Source: Branchiostoma floridae (taxonomy: Eukaryota > Chordata > Leptocardii > Amphioxiformes > Branchiostomatidae). Taken from it: DNA of 64,000 nucleotides. Under the pieces are notes generated by a model that worked only from the letters and a program-made list of their open reading frames with translations, was not told where the DNA came from and searched no databases. Below are positions 11,950 to 26,900 of this stretch, in pieces (position 1 is the stretch's first letter; each line of letters opens with the position of its first letter). The DNA is taken from assembly GCF_000003815.2 (NCBI RefSeq), contig NC_049980.1, forward strand, positions 13,810,638 through 13,874,637, read 5' to 3'. Made by a program: the position numbers and the translations under genes.

Positions 11950-14900
11950 CTTCAACACAAAACATGGCCATTATAAACAAAACATTGTCATTTTTAGTTA
12001 GCCAAACTTATCATGGACATTTTAACTAACTATATGCATTCTGTGAAGTAACTGTTCATATAGGCCCAAGTCAAGATATATGACATGTCAGGGTAGAGAT
12101 TGCAATCTGGGAACACCCATTCGCCCGATAGGCCGGATGCTAGGAATATTCAAAGGATGGTCAGAAAATCATATATCCCAAATTTCAAGTTAGCCATTAA
12201 ACTAAAGTGATGTGAATCATATTTTCAGCTCTGGCTGTCTTTTAATGGAATATCTTTAAATCTACAGATCGGGATTTGGTCACAATCAGTGAAGCTGTCA
12301 TTGTAGTCTCTACCCCCACATATAAATTTTATTTATAACTTCACTGTGATACTATTTTCACTGGCACATAATGGCCCAAGGCTTCTCTCGACCATTTCCA
12401 TTCATAACGCTAAAGGATGGATGTCTACCTGTAAGTACTGCTGCAGTTGGCTGATTCGCTGAGGAATTTTCTTGGGTGGCAGCGGTGGAAGCACCTTCTG
12501 TGCTCCCGCCATGCCCTGCGGTACATCCGGGACCTTCTTGGGCGGCTGGGGCTTCTCCTCTCCTGATGCTTGAGCACGGGCGTCTGGACAGGGGTAGAAT
12601 AGAAGTGGTATCGTTGCAGAAGTTCTGTCACACGACTAATGACAACAATTTTAAACTCGCAAAGTTTGGAAGTGAATAGCGGTGAACATCAGTAGACATA
12701 AATCATGCAAACCTGGGGTCATTTCATAATTGTTGAGAAAATGCAACACTACCATACTTCATAGTTTGAATAAATCCTAGGTTTAAACAACCGTTGTGAT
12801 ATTTTGGTAGAGTAGATCCTAAACTGACATAATTTATACAAGTGACATTACAGCTGAATCAGTTACTTCGTGTATCCATCTTATATCTGGAGCGAAAAGA
12901 AATAGCTGCAGGTACCATTCTCCGAAATGAGCTCCACGTACTCCGAAGGGAAGATGCCGATAGAGCCGTTCTGATAGCCGAGCCACCAGCGCTCTCCCTC
13001 CCAGGTGATGACCTCGTACACGTCCCCAGTCTGCAGGGTGAGCTCGTCCTCTCCTCTCGCCTGGTAGTCGTACAGCGCACGGGCGTACCGGGAACCTGCT
13101 GATGGGGGCAGGGGGTCGTGGTCATGATAACCATCTCTAAGGGTTATAAAGTACTTTGTTAAGGTCGATTTACACGTGCGTATATATTCCGTTTTTTTTT
13201 GGTCCGTATGGATGTCTTAGTCTTTACCAGACTCCACAGGTCGCTGTAAAAATATTAGAAATTGGACAAATATAGCCAGATAACATGTCAGATGAGTTAG
13301 CTGGTCGCAAACCAAACTCGTCGGACAGCTAACTCCTCTGGCATGTTATGTGTCCATATTTGTCCAATTTCTACTATTTTTCAGTAACTGTGGAGCCTGG
13401 TAGAGTCTAAGAATTCCACACGGACCTCATACGGACTTGAATATATACGCACATGTAAACCCGGCTTCACATCAACTTTCAACTTGAGGTTACGACCGCT
13501 AAGCGACCGACCAGGGATAAAAGAAGTTTACAGATTGCTCAACCAATTCTATGGATTAAAAACCAGTCTTATATTCTTTTACGTGTTGCGTTTTTTTTGT
13601 TTTGTTACAGCTATTTTCATAGTTTTACATCGTGCATTATATTTCATTCATAAAATCTGGGTCACAGTAACCCAATCTCAGCTGTCGCTGTCTAGCGGAA
13701 AGGGTGCCTTATACATATTATCATTATGAAATTTTCCCAAACAAATGATTCAAAGAACTTTCCTTTACATTTGAGATTTTCAGTGACATTTTAGTGACAA
13801 ATGGCAATTTTGGGCAAAAACCAAGCATGTATCTACCCATGCCACGGTACGTTACAAAATGGATTGCTCTCCAGAGTAATAATGGGGTTCCCTATATATA
13901 TATATCTTTCCCTCCGTGAGCAATTGTCCCCTGCATCACCGCTAACGTTCCCGCCCAGATTGGTAGTGGCAGGCTGATTGGTCGGAATCGATCTCCGGAA
14001 CAGCCTGTTTCTCTTGTTACGGTCTATCGATTTGGGCAGGGGTCACTAACGATGCCATGATACACTCTCAGTCCCATTCATTTAAACAGTACAGGGATAA
14101 CGGCCGCCGCTATAACGGGTACCTCGCTGTACGTCATTCGTGGGAGTTTCTGTCTGGTGCCCTCAGGTCCAGTTAATGTTGTTTAATACCATATGCTACC
14201 TTCTAGGCCCAGGACATTAAACATATTATAAAGCTGGTAGTTTTAAATTTAGTGATATTGGGTCTTATAGGCAAGGCTGATAAATGCGAAGCGCTATATA
14301 TGGGAATGTGAAGTTATGTCGACGACGTCCAAGCATTGTCCAATGCAAGACAAATCTGTCTGTATCTACATGTATCTATATAATATATGTACATGCATCT
14401 AAATCATTCATGTACATGCATCTATGTACATGCATCTAAATCATCTATAACATACATGTACGTAGTCAGTACAACCGCCCTTTGTTGTAACGCACCATGC
14501 TGTGACAAAATTTTAGAGAACACTCAAATAGTGAGCAGAAATTGAAAGAACAAAAGACGTCTTCTAGTGCGTGGGACATATGTCACGCCACCGCATGCAT
14601 TTGTACATGTAAACAACCTGTCAGATCTTCAGAACAAAACGCACAGCTACTGTACCTTCCTTCCTGTTCTTCTTCACTGCCTTGAAACTCTCATAGGCTG
14701 ACGTTGGGTCCACACAGCTGTCTGTGGGCAAGTCAGAAATACAAACAAACATTACAGGCCTATATGTACGATTCACCTATTATTGAAGCTAGGAAAATAT
14801 ATGTTGGGTTTCCGATAATTGTCCTGAAATAGGATTGGTAGTCAGTGATTTTCTTTTTATCAGATTACAGTCGATGTGTTTTAGCTGTTTGACAATATTA

Positions 14901-17900
14901 ATGTAAAACTGAAAGGGATCGGGTTTTACTTGGTGTTACGTGTCTCTCGGTTACACAATGCCGAACTATGTCAAAGGAAAATATCGCGACAGATAATTCT
15001 TGTATGTAACTTACTTATACACTATTATATGAAGTCATATCATAAAATGATACCACAACGGCAATATCCTGCGAGGATGACTACGACCATTTGGAAATAC
15101 CATAGATGATGTAATGATAGTGAGACTTTTTAATCTAAAAGTAACCTTTGGTAGAGGTAGCTGGCATTTGTATAGTCCACGCTCTGGAATCAAAGTACTA
15201 AATGTATCTGATTTGCGATGGGAAAGGGAGACAAAACGTATTTTCAATTCGAGCTCAAAGTAATTCGACAGATTTTGAAATTTACCATTTGTGTCATGGT
15301 AGTAAAACTTCTATATTCACAGGAGCGGCGGGGAACTGCACTTGACGCGGAGAATATCGGAAATCGTTATGACACGGTCTTAAATCCTAACTTGTAGCTG
15401 CCTCTCCGAAACTACAGACGAATTCTAGTGAGACAACTCCATATGTCTGCGCTAACTAAGTGGGCTCACGAAGCATGGCGGATTTCACAGTTGTAGACAC
15501 AACTTCGATCGCTCCGGAGTCTACCGAGCATGGAATACAAACTGAGCACGTAGTTCGAATAGCAGGCGAGCGCTGTTTTTTCTTGGAACAGCTTTTGAGC
15601 TATTTCCACATAACGAGCAGCTATATGCGGGCAGGTATGTTCCGAATCACTGTGCACTCAAGTTATCTTTTTCGTGCCATAAACTCGCGGTTTACTGTAT
15701 ACGTATACAAAGTGTCGGCAAACGTAGCAACAACCATTGACTCCTTGACCAGGAATTTCTGTGACAGCCTTAATTGATAGACTACTAGTTCTACCACATC
15801 TGAATTCTACTATCTGTCACTCCTGCAAGTTTGACCTTTGCGATGACACCACCTTTCCACTCCTGTTTCTCTACTGACTGTGCATTGAAATAACAATTCA
15901 AACATCCAGACACACGACAACATAACCTCCTCACACGAAGACAACTAGGACTTAACGCGGTACTCTACAATTACGAAAAAGTGACAATTTGGGTTTAGGT
16001 TCACAGAAAGGCTAGTGTCCTGTACTATAATTGGGGCCAATGTGTCCATTTTACAGATCCTTTGCAAAAGAAGATCGTGCTGCGACTAACTCTCGGATTT
16101 AACAAATGTTTTGTATAAGCACAAAATAGCAACGTTTGCATAGAAAAACGATCATCATGCTAAACTTTCTACCGGCAAGAGCTCTAAAAACGACATGACT
16201 AATGAGACAAGGATTACGATCAACAACTGTTGAAAGCCCTCTCCGGAGGTTTCACATCAAGGTACTTTTGCAACGCTTTGATCTATTTTTGATCACAACA
16301 TCGATCGATTAATGGAGAACACATCGCCGCTGCCAGCTATTCAGTACCGTGGCTATATACATGTCTGCAGAGAAGGCTTCAAACGTTAGACCAGACCACT
16401 TACTACAGTACAGAGAATCAATGGATCATTTCTAAAATGGTCTTCAGTATCAAATGAGATATAGACACCAGGGCACCTATCCTCCTGATCCATCTCCACT
16501 TGGCGGCGATCGCTGAGGAGCCATTCATTGAGCGACCAACATTGGATTTGCATGACCCTTGAATTTATGGTTGAAATGTGACACACAAAGCGTAAAAGGA
16601 GTCATTTTCTATACGCGAAAGTCCTTGCTCGCTCAATAGTCACAGCTTCTATAGAGAAGAAGTCATCTGTCCGAGTCACGTCTAAATAAACAGATGTTCA
16701 GGGCTTTCCTGGACTGCTAAAGACCCATGTTACTGTGATGGGTACGTGGACAACAACCATCGTCCAAAAAACCTCTACATATTTGAATGTCTAGTTTTAT
16801 GCCCATGCATCACCCTGTATAATCAACATATAGTTACAATGTCAGCAATATCTGTATGATTCCACATTCGGCGCCGTGCGTCTTCCTGGCATTACAAACT
16901 CACCCTAACATCAACTCCAACAGACTGCTGGCGGATGGAGCCGGAGTCAAGGAAATAAAAACTTTCTGCGGAAACTTTCCTTCAATTGTAGGGGCAATTT
17001 TTTACATCTATTTGGTCATTTTGCAGATTTCTCGTACGATTTACAGTATTGTCGCGCAGACGGACGAAAACTAATGCGTCCGCTGGTGCCATCCATATAA
17101 TCCAGTCTGTGTGTCCTAACCTAGTGCGGCAACTAGTGCGGCAACTTTGAAGTGTCGTGCATACAAATATGTAGGCGATGCTTGTGAGAAAGATACTCCA
17201 ACGGAAATTTTCTCACAGTTGGGAACTATTTCCAACACCTTCCGTGCAGGTGAAGTTTTTACTAGCTGCAGTAGCGTGTAGCAAGATCTCCGGGGATATG
17301 GAGCGTGAGGGAAAGTATGGTCTTTGTGGTGCGTAGTTGACTCCCTGGGGCTCATTAACAGTCTAAGCAGCAAACGTTTTTGTGCTGCGAAGCTGTGCTA
17401 TGAGATTATCTATCTCTGTTCGTTCACACATGCCACACTTCAAGCAAACTCATTGCACGTTTCGTTTTAATTCAAAGTCAACGATTCCACGTCCTGTGCA
17501 AATGCAAATGATTATGAACTGACTGTCTAGTCCGTTTTAGAACCTACCTCAGAATTGATGTTAATATTAAGAACATCTCTCAATGTCAATGCACGTTGAT
17601 GCTTGTTGTCAATGGGAAGCTTCTATCATCATCATCACCATCGCCGCATATCAGTAAACGTCTATGCCTAACTTTTTCAGGTCATTGACTAGACTGTGCT
17701 AATAGCATACCTGGTTTGCAGGCAAACTCCCCTGATGCCTTTGTCTTGAAAGGACTCTCCTCGGCTTTCCTCATTTCCTCCTTGGCGACATACTCGAAGT
17801 GCTGCCTCCCAGCCTTGTAGTAGAACGAGAAGTCCCTTTGGTCCTGATCGCGTTTCCTACGCTTGAAGGCGAAGAGGGTGCACAACAGAGCAGCTATCAA

Positions 17901-20900
17901 AATCACGCCCCCGAGTGTGGCACCGGCGATGATCGCTATCACGGCAGGGGACGTCACTGTAGGATCTGGAGCGGTAAAACAGGAACCTCATACAGTATCC
18001 CGTCGAGGATGCACCGATATAAAAAAAACGCATAGATGATATATCAAAGATGTGAATAAGTGTTTTCAAAGTGCGATATTCTCCTCTCATCTGTCGTCAA
18101 TACTTGGCGTGCTAATCTAAAATCTATGTCCGATGATATTCAACTTCATTTGATCTACATGTGTCACTAAAAGGAATATACTGCTTTATTATCAGTTATG
18201 CATATTAGGTCGTGATTTGTAAATAAAAGATCCATTGATGTTCCTCTCAATCCAAGTTACAGATTGACTATGATGTTACTGTCATTTAGCACAATTGAGA
18301 GATACATTTTCTCCATCGATTATGCAAATTAAGTCTTGATTTGCATACCGGTACATCGGTTTTCAAAGTAACCGACAGGCCAAAAATCATTAAAATTCCT
18401 GAATCCTTTCTTGACTTATCGTGCTTCAAAGCCTACGACTGAAACGCCCCTTGAAGTTCCAAAGAAAGCTGCAAGAGGACCCAAACTTAAAATCTCGTTT
18501 TAAGACCCCAAGATCTATCTGCAGACCAAAACTCGTTTCTGAAACACAAGATATCATGACCAGAAGTTCTGCTGCAGTGTCGTAAAAATGGCCCAAATTC
18601 TAATGATCTAATCAAGGCCTACACACATATCAAATATCAGGACAATCAATTCAGGCATTCCGGAGTTATCGTGTTCACAGACTAACAGAACTATAGTCAC
18701 ACACACGCGAAAGCTGACGAACAATTACTTTCTTGGCGAAGGTAACAAATAATGAGTCGACAAGGTTTGATTTCACAATAATTGTATGTAGTATCTCTTC
18801 TTTGATTGATGCCGAATGTACATGTGAGACAATCTGGCTTGGTGTTGGTATGTAACGTTAAATATACAAATATACAGACCTTCGACGATGAGTCTTATTG
18901 TTCTGGAGGCTCTCGATCCTAAGCCGTTACTGGCAGAACAGATGTAGTCCCCGGTGTTGTTCTTCCTCACACTTCTCACGAGAAGTCGGCTGACGAGAAG
19001 TCCATCGAGCAGAGTTGGTGTCTCGCTTGGGATCACGCTCCCGCCCCGTGACCACGTGATCCTAGGTCGAGGGTTTCCATTTGCCAAGCACTGCAGTTGC
19101 ACATTACCACCCTCTTGTGTTCTTACCGTGTCTGAGACCTGGACAATTTTTGCAGGGTCTGAAGAATAAAAAAATTCAAACAATTATACTAATGAAATAC
19201 ATTGTGCTTTGGATTAAAATATTGAAAGTAGCGAACTTTGAAGCTATCGTATGATCTCAACTTGAAGTATACGTAGCTGTCCTTTTCGGTTCGTCCCATC
19301 CCTAAAAGCTCCGTTGAATCTCCAACCTTGTAAACTATATTGAATGATGACCGCAATGACATTACGTTATGAATTGAATAGAATGCAATCCAAATAAGCC
19401 CAGGGGCAATCCAGTCTCGCCAGACCTATCGACTATCAACACTTCTACAGCCGGAACTAATCCTTCATCAAATGGCTCTGAGACCAGAATCTAATGATCG
19501 AAAGCACGGAAGCACGGCACCATTTCCAATAGTAGACATTGTCCTAATTGCACTGGACTATCACTCTGACATCTGAAAAAAATGACCGCCCATTTGTACT
19601 TAGCTGCATCCTTGGTAAAACACTGATCGGGACAAAATGCATGTTCAGGTGATGACCTACTTGTCCACTAATACTGGAAGGCGTGGATATCGGTCTGATA
19701 GTGGTTCCATTTATGTTCCATTACTTTAGCTACATCGATTGACATACCGAAGATTAACGAAAACCATAACCTTTCTGAGAACGATCGAAAATATGGAGAG
19801 TCATAAGTTTGAGAAGTACCCCTACTATATTTTATCTTCGGTGTTCCTAGCAACTTATATTTCATCTAAATGCACCAAAACGTTTTAAGAAATCTCATAC
19901 CACCATGCAATATCTTTTAGCTTGTACGAATTTTTTGTATTTCTGATTCTGTCTAATGGCTGTTTCCCACTGGCTCTCAAAACCAACAAACATGTATACA
20001 GCAGGAAGTCAAAAACAGAAAATGAGATAACTTCTGGGATCTTGACGTGTCGTGTCCCAACTTGCCTACCTTGGGGAAACCGACCACTCTACTACATTTG
20101 AATACATATTGACATACAAATAAACAGACAAACAAACAAATAGACTTGGCGAAAAAAAAACCCTCTGTACATGGAGGTTACAACGAATGGAATAAAAAGT
20201 TCTCGTCACATCAATAAACATGCAATCGTACGGTTGTTTTATACCAATGCAAGAACTTACATAGAACTTCTAACGACAGACTGTCGTTCCCAGATCTGGT
20301 CACGTGATCTGCCATGCAGGTGTATGTCCCAGAATCCTCTCCTGACACGTTTCTGATGATGAGTGACGGGAAGTGCAAGTCACCGCCGCCATATTTGGAG
20401 CTGAGCTTCAGTGCAGTGAGTGGGACACCATTCTTCATCCAGTACAGTGACGTAATTTCCGGTTTAGAGTTGGCCACAATGCAATTCAAAGTCACGTTAG
20501 TGCTCCATTCCACAATGTATGGGTTTTCTGGTCCAACGGCAACGGTTGGTGGGACTGAAATATGTAATATCACAAAAAATCATTAAGATGAAAGCAGTCA
20601 TATGATGACTGATATGGTCTAATTTTTCAGTACATCCTCATGCTTCACAGGCAGAAAATGTCACTAAACCGTCACATCATACATTGTACCGATCTGCTAC
20701 AAATTACAAATTACCAAATAGTATGTCATAGCTTAAGTTGATTTGCATTAAAAACAGCTACTTATTGAATGCACATGCGTCTGTACGGTTGGTGTCTATG
20801 GATACGAACCGCTCTTGTTTTTCCGAAGCAGGTGGCATCTCGCTATGATGCCGACCTTTTGTATTACATGTTTGTGTTATATTTCCCTCTGGGATTCATA

Positions 20901-23900
20901 GATGAAATACCTACTTGGCGTTTTCAATTTTCCTTACACAAAAGGTCCAATTTTGAATGGAACTGCAATTCCCTTACGCCAATTCACCGATTAATCCAAG
21001 TGAATGTAAATGCGATCCAATTCTGTCATAATACTGCCAATTTCAACATGTACATATTTCCATCACTGGCTATAGGATAAGGACCCGAGATTTCATAACG
21101 GTTTATAAATTTTCAGGAAACATCGTTTTCATCAATTCTGATACGTTAAAATCGATTTTGAATTTCTACTTATTTTTTGCAACAGAATGTAGGGAAAGGC
21201 CTCATGTGCCCCTTTCACAAACATCTTATTTTCCACAGGCCTGACACGGCAACACTGTTGGGATATAACATGGGTACAAAATCGTTTTTGATACGTGTGA
21301 CATCGTCATTATCCACCCCAGTTGCGTGAGATTTTAAAACTGCGTCTTGCCTATTCTATTGCCTGATTGCACGACATAGTATTATATGTTGCTGAATAAC
21401 TTCTTGGCAAACGCCATTAGTATTATTTTCCCTATCGCCGTTGTACTCGTTGGGATATGATCTCTATTGAAATCATCTGAATGGCTAAGAATCTCGGAGC
21501 TTTCTTTGCAAACAATCAGCATGGACAAGAATAGAACGTGAATAGAGTTAGCTTCTCATAACGAATACTCTGGTACCATGATGTCTGTTTTCTCATGTAT
21601 CCACCGGGTACCGTTCCGATCCGTCCCCAATGTGCATTCTCTACAAAGAATCGATTTTAACATTCTTTTAAAACAGCAGATCATTATCGTGCCATGAGTC
21701 ACTTTCTTTCTGTCTCGACGGCCTTACTTGGTTTTCAGTTTGAAAGAATAGCTTAACTGTATGGATGTGATGGAGGCAGGAGAAGTATTCATCATTTAGT
21801 TCTTTTATTGATGTCTTAAATTTGTGGTTTCATTTATTTCAAAAGCCAATTGGTGTACTACATGGAAACAAAAGTATGCCTGGGAAAACAAATTTTAACT
21901 GTCATAACTCTCACCTAAGACGTTTAAATACACATATTTCTCCTGCTGTACCGGCCCGTCCAGCATCACTGTGATGACGTACAGCCCCTCATCCCCAAGC
22001 CGCACGTTCCGGATCCTGAGCGAGGCCTTCCCCACCAGGTCAGCCCGGTTCTCTAGCGGCCCACTGGCGTCCCTCCTCCCCGCGGACGGGATGTAGGCGA
22101 ACACCACGGCCCGGGCACCGCCCACTCCCCCATCCACCTTGTGCCATGTCAGGGTCAGCAGCTGCTTCTGATTGGTGTAGGACGCGCGGAGGGTGACGGG
22201 ATCGCCGCGGACGGCGTCCACACTGGTCTCCACACTCAGCCCGACATCTCCTGCGGTCACTGGGAACATATCAAAGAACAACATGTGATTTCCTTTCTTG
22301 GCACAGCAAAATGTGTTTTCCTAGAGAGTATTAGATTTAGAAGAAAATGATGCTTTAAAAACAACTCTTAGAAAACACTTAGTTTTGATAGCTGCTTACA
22401 TATGATGATAACGTTATGTTCATCTTCAATGATAGATATTATGCTTGACACATTTGTATCTCCAAAAAAATCTGCCTGCAAACAAGATCATTTCATAGGT
22501 ACCTCGAAAATGTCGACCATTCAGTCAGAACATAAATTATCGTAATCCCTTCACCACTAGGCGCAGTATAGTCTAGGAGTCAAATCAACAGCTGAATCGG
22601 CTGTCATTGAAAGAATGATATTTATGTACGTCTCAGTCAGGTCTAAATCATAAAAGAAATCACGAATCGGCGCAGAAATATTCTGTAGTACATACAATGA
22701 ATATATTACAACCAAAACTTACCAAAATCTGTACTTTTTAAAATTTCTACTATCTCCCCGCCTAATCTGCAGTGATCTTCAAAGTCTCCCTTCTGACCTC
22801 CTGTTTCTGACATGCGGCGAGTCAAGCTCCATTGTTTTTGTTTTATGTTCTCTTTGATTAAACATGAACCCAATAGACAAGAACAATCGATATCGGAGGC
22901 TGTCGGCCGACTTTCCCAACCATCTGGTATCTCATGACTTGAAGGTCAAGTCTGTCTTAGTTTGTACAGACTTGTACGGCGGTGGGAAGGTTCAGCTTCT
23001 TGTAGTATTTAGAGACTTTCAGTAGCGTAACCTTGGATGATTTCTATCAGTCATTTTCATTTAATTTCTTTCAGTTGTACATGTAATAGCGAATTATTGC
23101 CATCAACAGATAATGTTGATGTAACGTTGTCGTCAATAAATGTTGGCCTTACCTGGAACGCATGGCTGCATGTGTATGACGTCAGTTGTAGTGTGTGATG
23201 TAATGAAGATTTTACTTTTTTCAAAAGATCGGACTTCATTACGAGAACGGCTTGATTTAAAAGGCCCAAAGAACATGTGATTGTGAGGCCTACTGGAGAG
23301 ACTGTTATACCATTTTGAGGTCTTGGACATTTTGAAGTCTTGGACATTGATAATAAGCAACTATTCAAAAATCCTAGCATTCATAGTTAGGGTATAAAAA
23401 CAGTTTCTTCCAGATCCTTTCAGTCTCAATGGCGAAAAATAGTGGATACTATCTGAAACGTCTGACCGTTTCCGTTATCATATCCAGTTGCTTGAGTAAC
23501 TGCTTTGGGGCGTATTTTATTACCTGGATGCCTAACCTTCATCTACGTAACCCTACTCTCCTGTTTATAGCATTGCTCAACTGACAAACACATTATTTCA
23601 GACTGTTGACACTTCTTCCCCATCATCATTGCGCTTGCTGGCCCCCACAGAGGCCCCTGACGCTGAAGTATGGTTCCCAAGGAAAATATATGCCGTGCTC
23701 CGAAGAGATTACAGCGTTATCCAACCCAGGCACTCTGTCATCCCAGTCCGTATTTCATCTCCTCCTCTTGGGGTTCAGCGAAAGTATGTGTAAGCTTCTT
23801 ACATTTCCCCCTGCTCTCTTAATGCACTATTGAAAAGGCAGACTTTGCAGAGTGTCGAGTATCTCATAACGACCGACCGTTCTCATGTTGCCACCACGGG

Positions 23901-26900
23901 AGACCCGGGACTGTATTAAAGCGTAGGCCTCCGGTCATGTTCATGCATTAAGGCTCTCAAAGTGGCGGAGGGCTGAAGAAATGCCGAGCTACGCACAAAT
24001 TTATACGTTTGAACTTATTCTGTTCGGTGATATTCAAATGGAACATAGCTGTGACATAGTATGGCTGCACATCAGTGATGGGGATTTACTCAAAACATTT
24101 TTGAATAGCTTCGTCAACCGAGGTGATGTGGACATCATAAAACTTAAAGAGATGAATACGCAGTAAACAGAGACTCTATGAAAATATGTGACCCCCGCCC
24201 TCAATATAACAACCTGCATGGGTGATACATCTGGTAGATTATGGATGGGTGGCTGTTCTGCTTTCATGCATGAACAAGCCTCACTGACTAGTCCAGAGTA
24301 AAAGAGCACTCTCCATCGGAAAGGGACAGGTGCACTGACCGGTACCGGCTGGTGGTTTTGCTTGAAAATACGTAAAATAACCAGTAATGTTATAGTTTAG
24401 AATGAATGAACTTTTTTGCTCGATAATCGCACACGGTACAGTGTATGACAAACACTATCAAACAACAATGCTGCAAAGCTAATCTATCTGACATTTAGAA
24501 TGAGAGCATGTTATTAGCCCCTTTTAGTGATTGAAGTAATTCTTGCCACGCTTCATCTTGCTACCTGCATGTCATGGTCATGTCCGAATTAGTCTCCTGC
24601 TATCCCATGGGGCACGTGATCAGTGCTAACGATGGTCGCCCTGGGACAGAGAAGGCTACGGTTACCCTGGGAACGTCGTAAATATAACCCTGGCCTATAT
24701 TGTCTGTCAGGTGTCTCCTGTGGGAAGGGTAACATTTGATGTATTCAATTGGCGGGAAAATAACAAGGTTTTAGCAATTGGTTGTAGATCGGGACACGAA
24801 GAAAATGTCTTCTATCAGATGTCATACTATATGTCTCTCAAAACTATCTACACTCAATCAACTTAATCGTGCTTTGTGTCATACAATCGTCACATGTGCA
24901 GGGAACCTACTGCAAATCAATCTATTTTTCGAGGGAATTTGATTTTGTGTTAATAGTAGGGGTGAGTTTCGGTCTTAAGTTCGCGAAGAAGAAGGTGGCA
25001 CGAACACATAGCTGTGAAGTCATGCTTACGCAATTGTGAGGTACCGCAAAAGCGGCATAAATAACCTTCTTAGCGAATGCTATAAAACAATTAAACAAGA
25101 TTTACAGTAAGCCCGACTGCTATGACGCTCTGCACTTTACTTGATGTATGTTATTGTACGGATGAATGCAAGTAACTACAAATTAAACGTACTACCGACG
25201 TATGTTTACTCATACATCAACATTCATCAAGTAGAAGACTTATGCAAGAATGTTGACAAATTACCATTGCCGTACACAAACCAAACTATTGCAGACACGT
25301 CTGGCATTTTTAATTTGTAGTCAGATATTTTTCAGAATTGTTAACAGTTTTACATCTAAATGGGAGGCGATCCCAGCAGTCAGGCCCTGATGCCGGGGAT
25401 TATTCCTGCACAGGTCCCGCATTATCAGGCATCATCCGTGATTGACAGCACACAATTTCAGGCACGTTTTGATGGGAGCGCGTGGGCCTCCTGCGTGCCT
25501 CCGCTGCTGCAGTATGGGAAGATAAGCGCCTTTCTCGTGCTCGTCTCCAAAGCGGAACACTCATAAAACATGTATGAAGGTACGGCAGAGCTTATGAAAA
25601 GTTAATTCAATTAGTAGAAGGGCAGCTGGTGAGGCTATGCTACATCTATCCAGGAGTGTACACGCTGACTAACCTTTTATCTAACGTGATGTCTTGTTTT
25701 ATAAATAGCGCGTTACGTTGATACTGTCAATGTCGGAATAGTAATAAACATACTGGTACCGAACGCTACGTTTTGATGCAATGGCCAAGTGAGTAGAGTG
25801 TTCGCCTTGCATTTGGCTGGTCGTGAGTTCGATCTCCGACCAGTCAGGTGATATCAAAGACTTTGAAATGTTCCATATTGTTTTCTCTGCTTTCCATATA
25901 GCATTTGGGAAGGATTATTGTAAATTCAGTTGAACACACACCACTGCCAGTGCGTACTATAGTCATTGCACAAAGTTGTGCGGCCCAAGGGCTAGTCATG
26001 GAAGAAATTTAACTAACTAACTGAGGGGTACAGGAGTAAGTGATGGTCGAATGATGGTATTCGCTACAACGTAAACCCGTACGGAGCAAAAAGGACTAGT
26101 ATTCGCTGTTATGCCTATAATTTAAGGACTGGACCGAGACCAAGAGCAGACGATATATGTTTGTTTTCACATTTGCTAATGTCAATGCTAGTGAGTAACG
26201 TTATATTTTACAGTACATATGCCATATAGCAAATGTTAATGTCGACATTTCAGTCTTGCTCTTCATTTGCAACCATTTATACAAGACTCTATCTGCGTCA
26301 AATGGTTTTAACTCGATGCTTCATTTTCAATGGATGTTTGCCTAGAAGCACAGCAGTGGCGATGCTTCATATTTAACTCTGTGTACGGGACCCTGTCCGT
26401 CTGTTTGTCCGTCTGTTTTTCTGCTGTTTTAATCTGTCCGTCTATTTGTCTGTTTACCTGCCTGTATTAGTGTAATTGTGCTACTTTTTCACGAGAGATA
26501 TCATTTTTCTATTTTTTTTGCATATTTTTCAATTAATAAAATACAATTGAAAAAGACACACGTGCAAAACAGAATATTTTACATCATTAGATCTTCGAAT
26601 TCCGCGAGATCTTCAAAGTCTTGTTTTCATTTTTCTTGCTGAATTTGTGCTTTCAATGAATATGTGCTTTCCATGTTTGAAGGCAACCTGCAGCTGCTTA
26701 GTTTATAAATGCTGACAATAATGATCACAACAGTGATGACCGTAGACCCTTAAGGACCTGGGTGCTCCAGTACGCCCATGTCAACGAAAAATTGTAAGGC
26801 TTCCAAACAACTTCAACCAATTACTATGCACCCACTTAAGTTGTACTGCTGTTATGCATATGCACTGTATACAAGTATCGATTTGCACGTGCTTTGCAGA

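Noticed and set aside
12842..13102. Plus-strand open frame over the SH3 exon
   Set aside because: It is the antisense shadow of the SH3 coding exon, whose minus-strand frame has all SH3 hallmarks.
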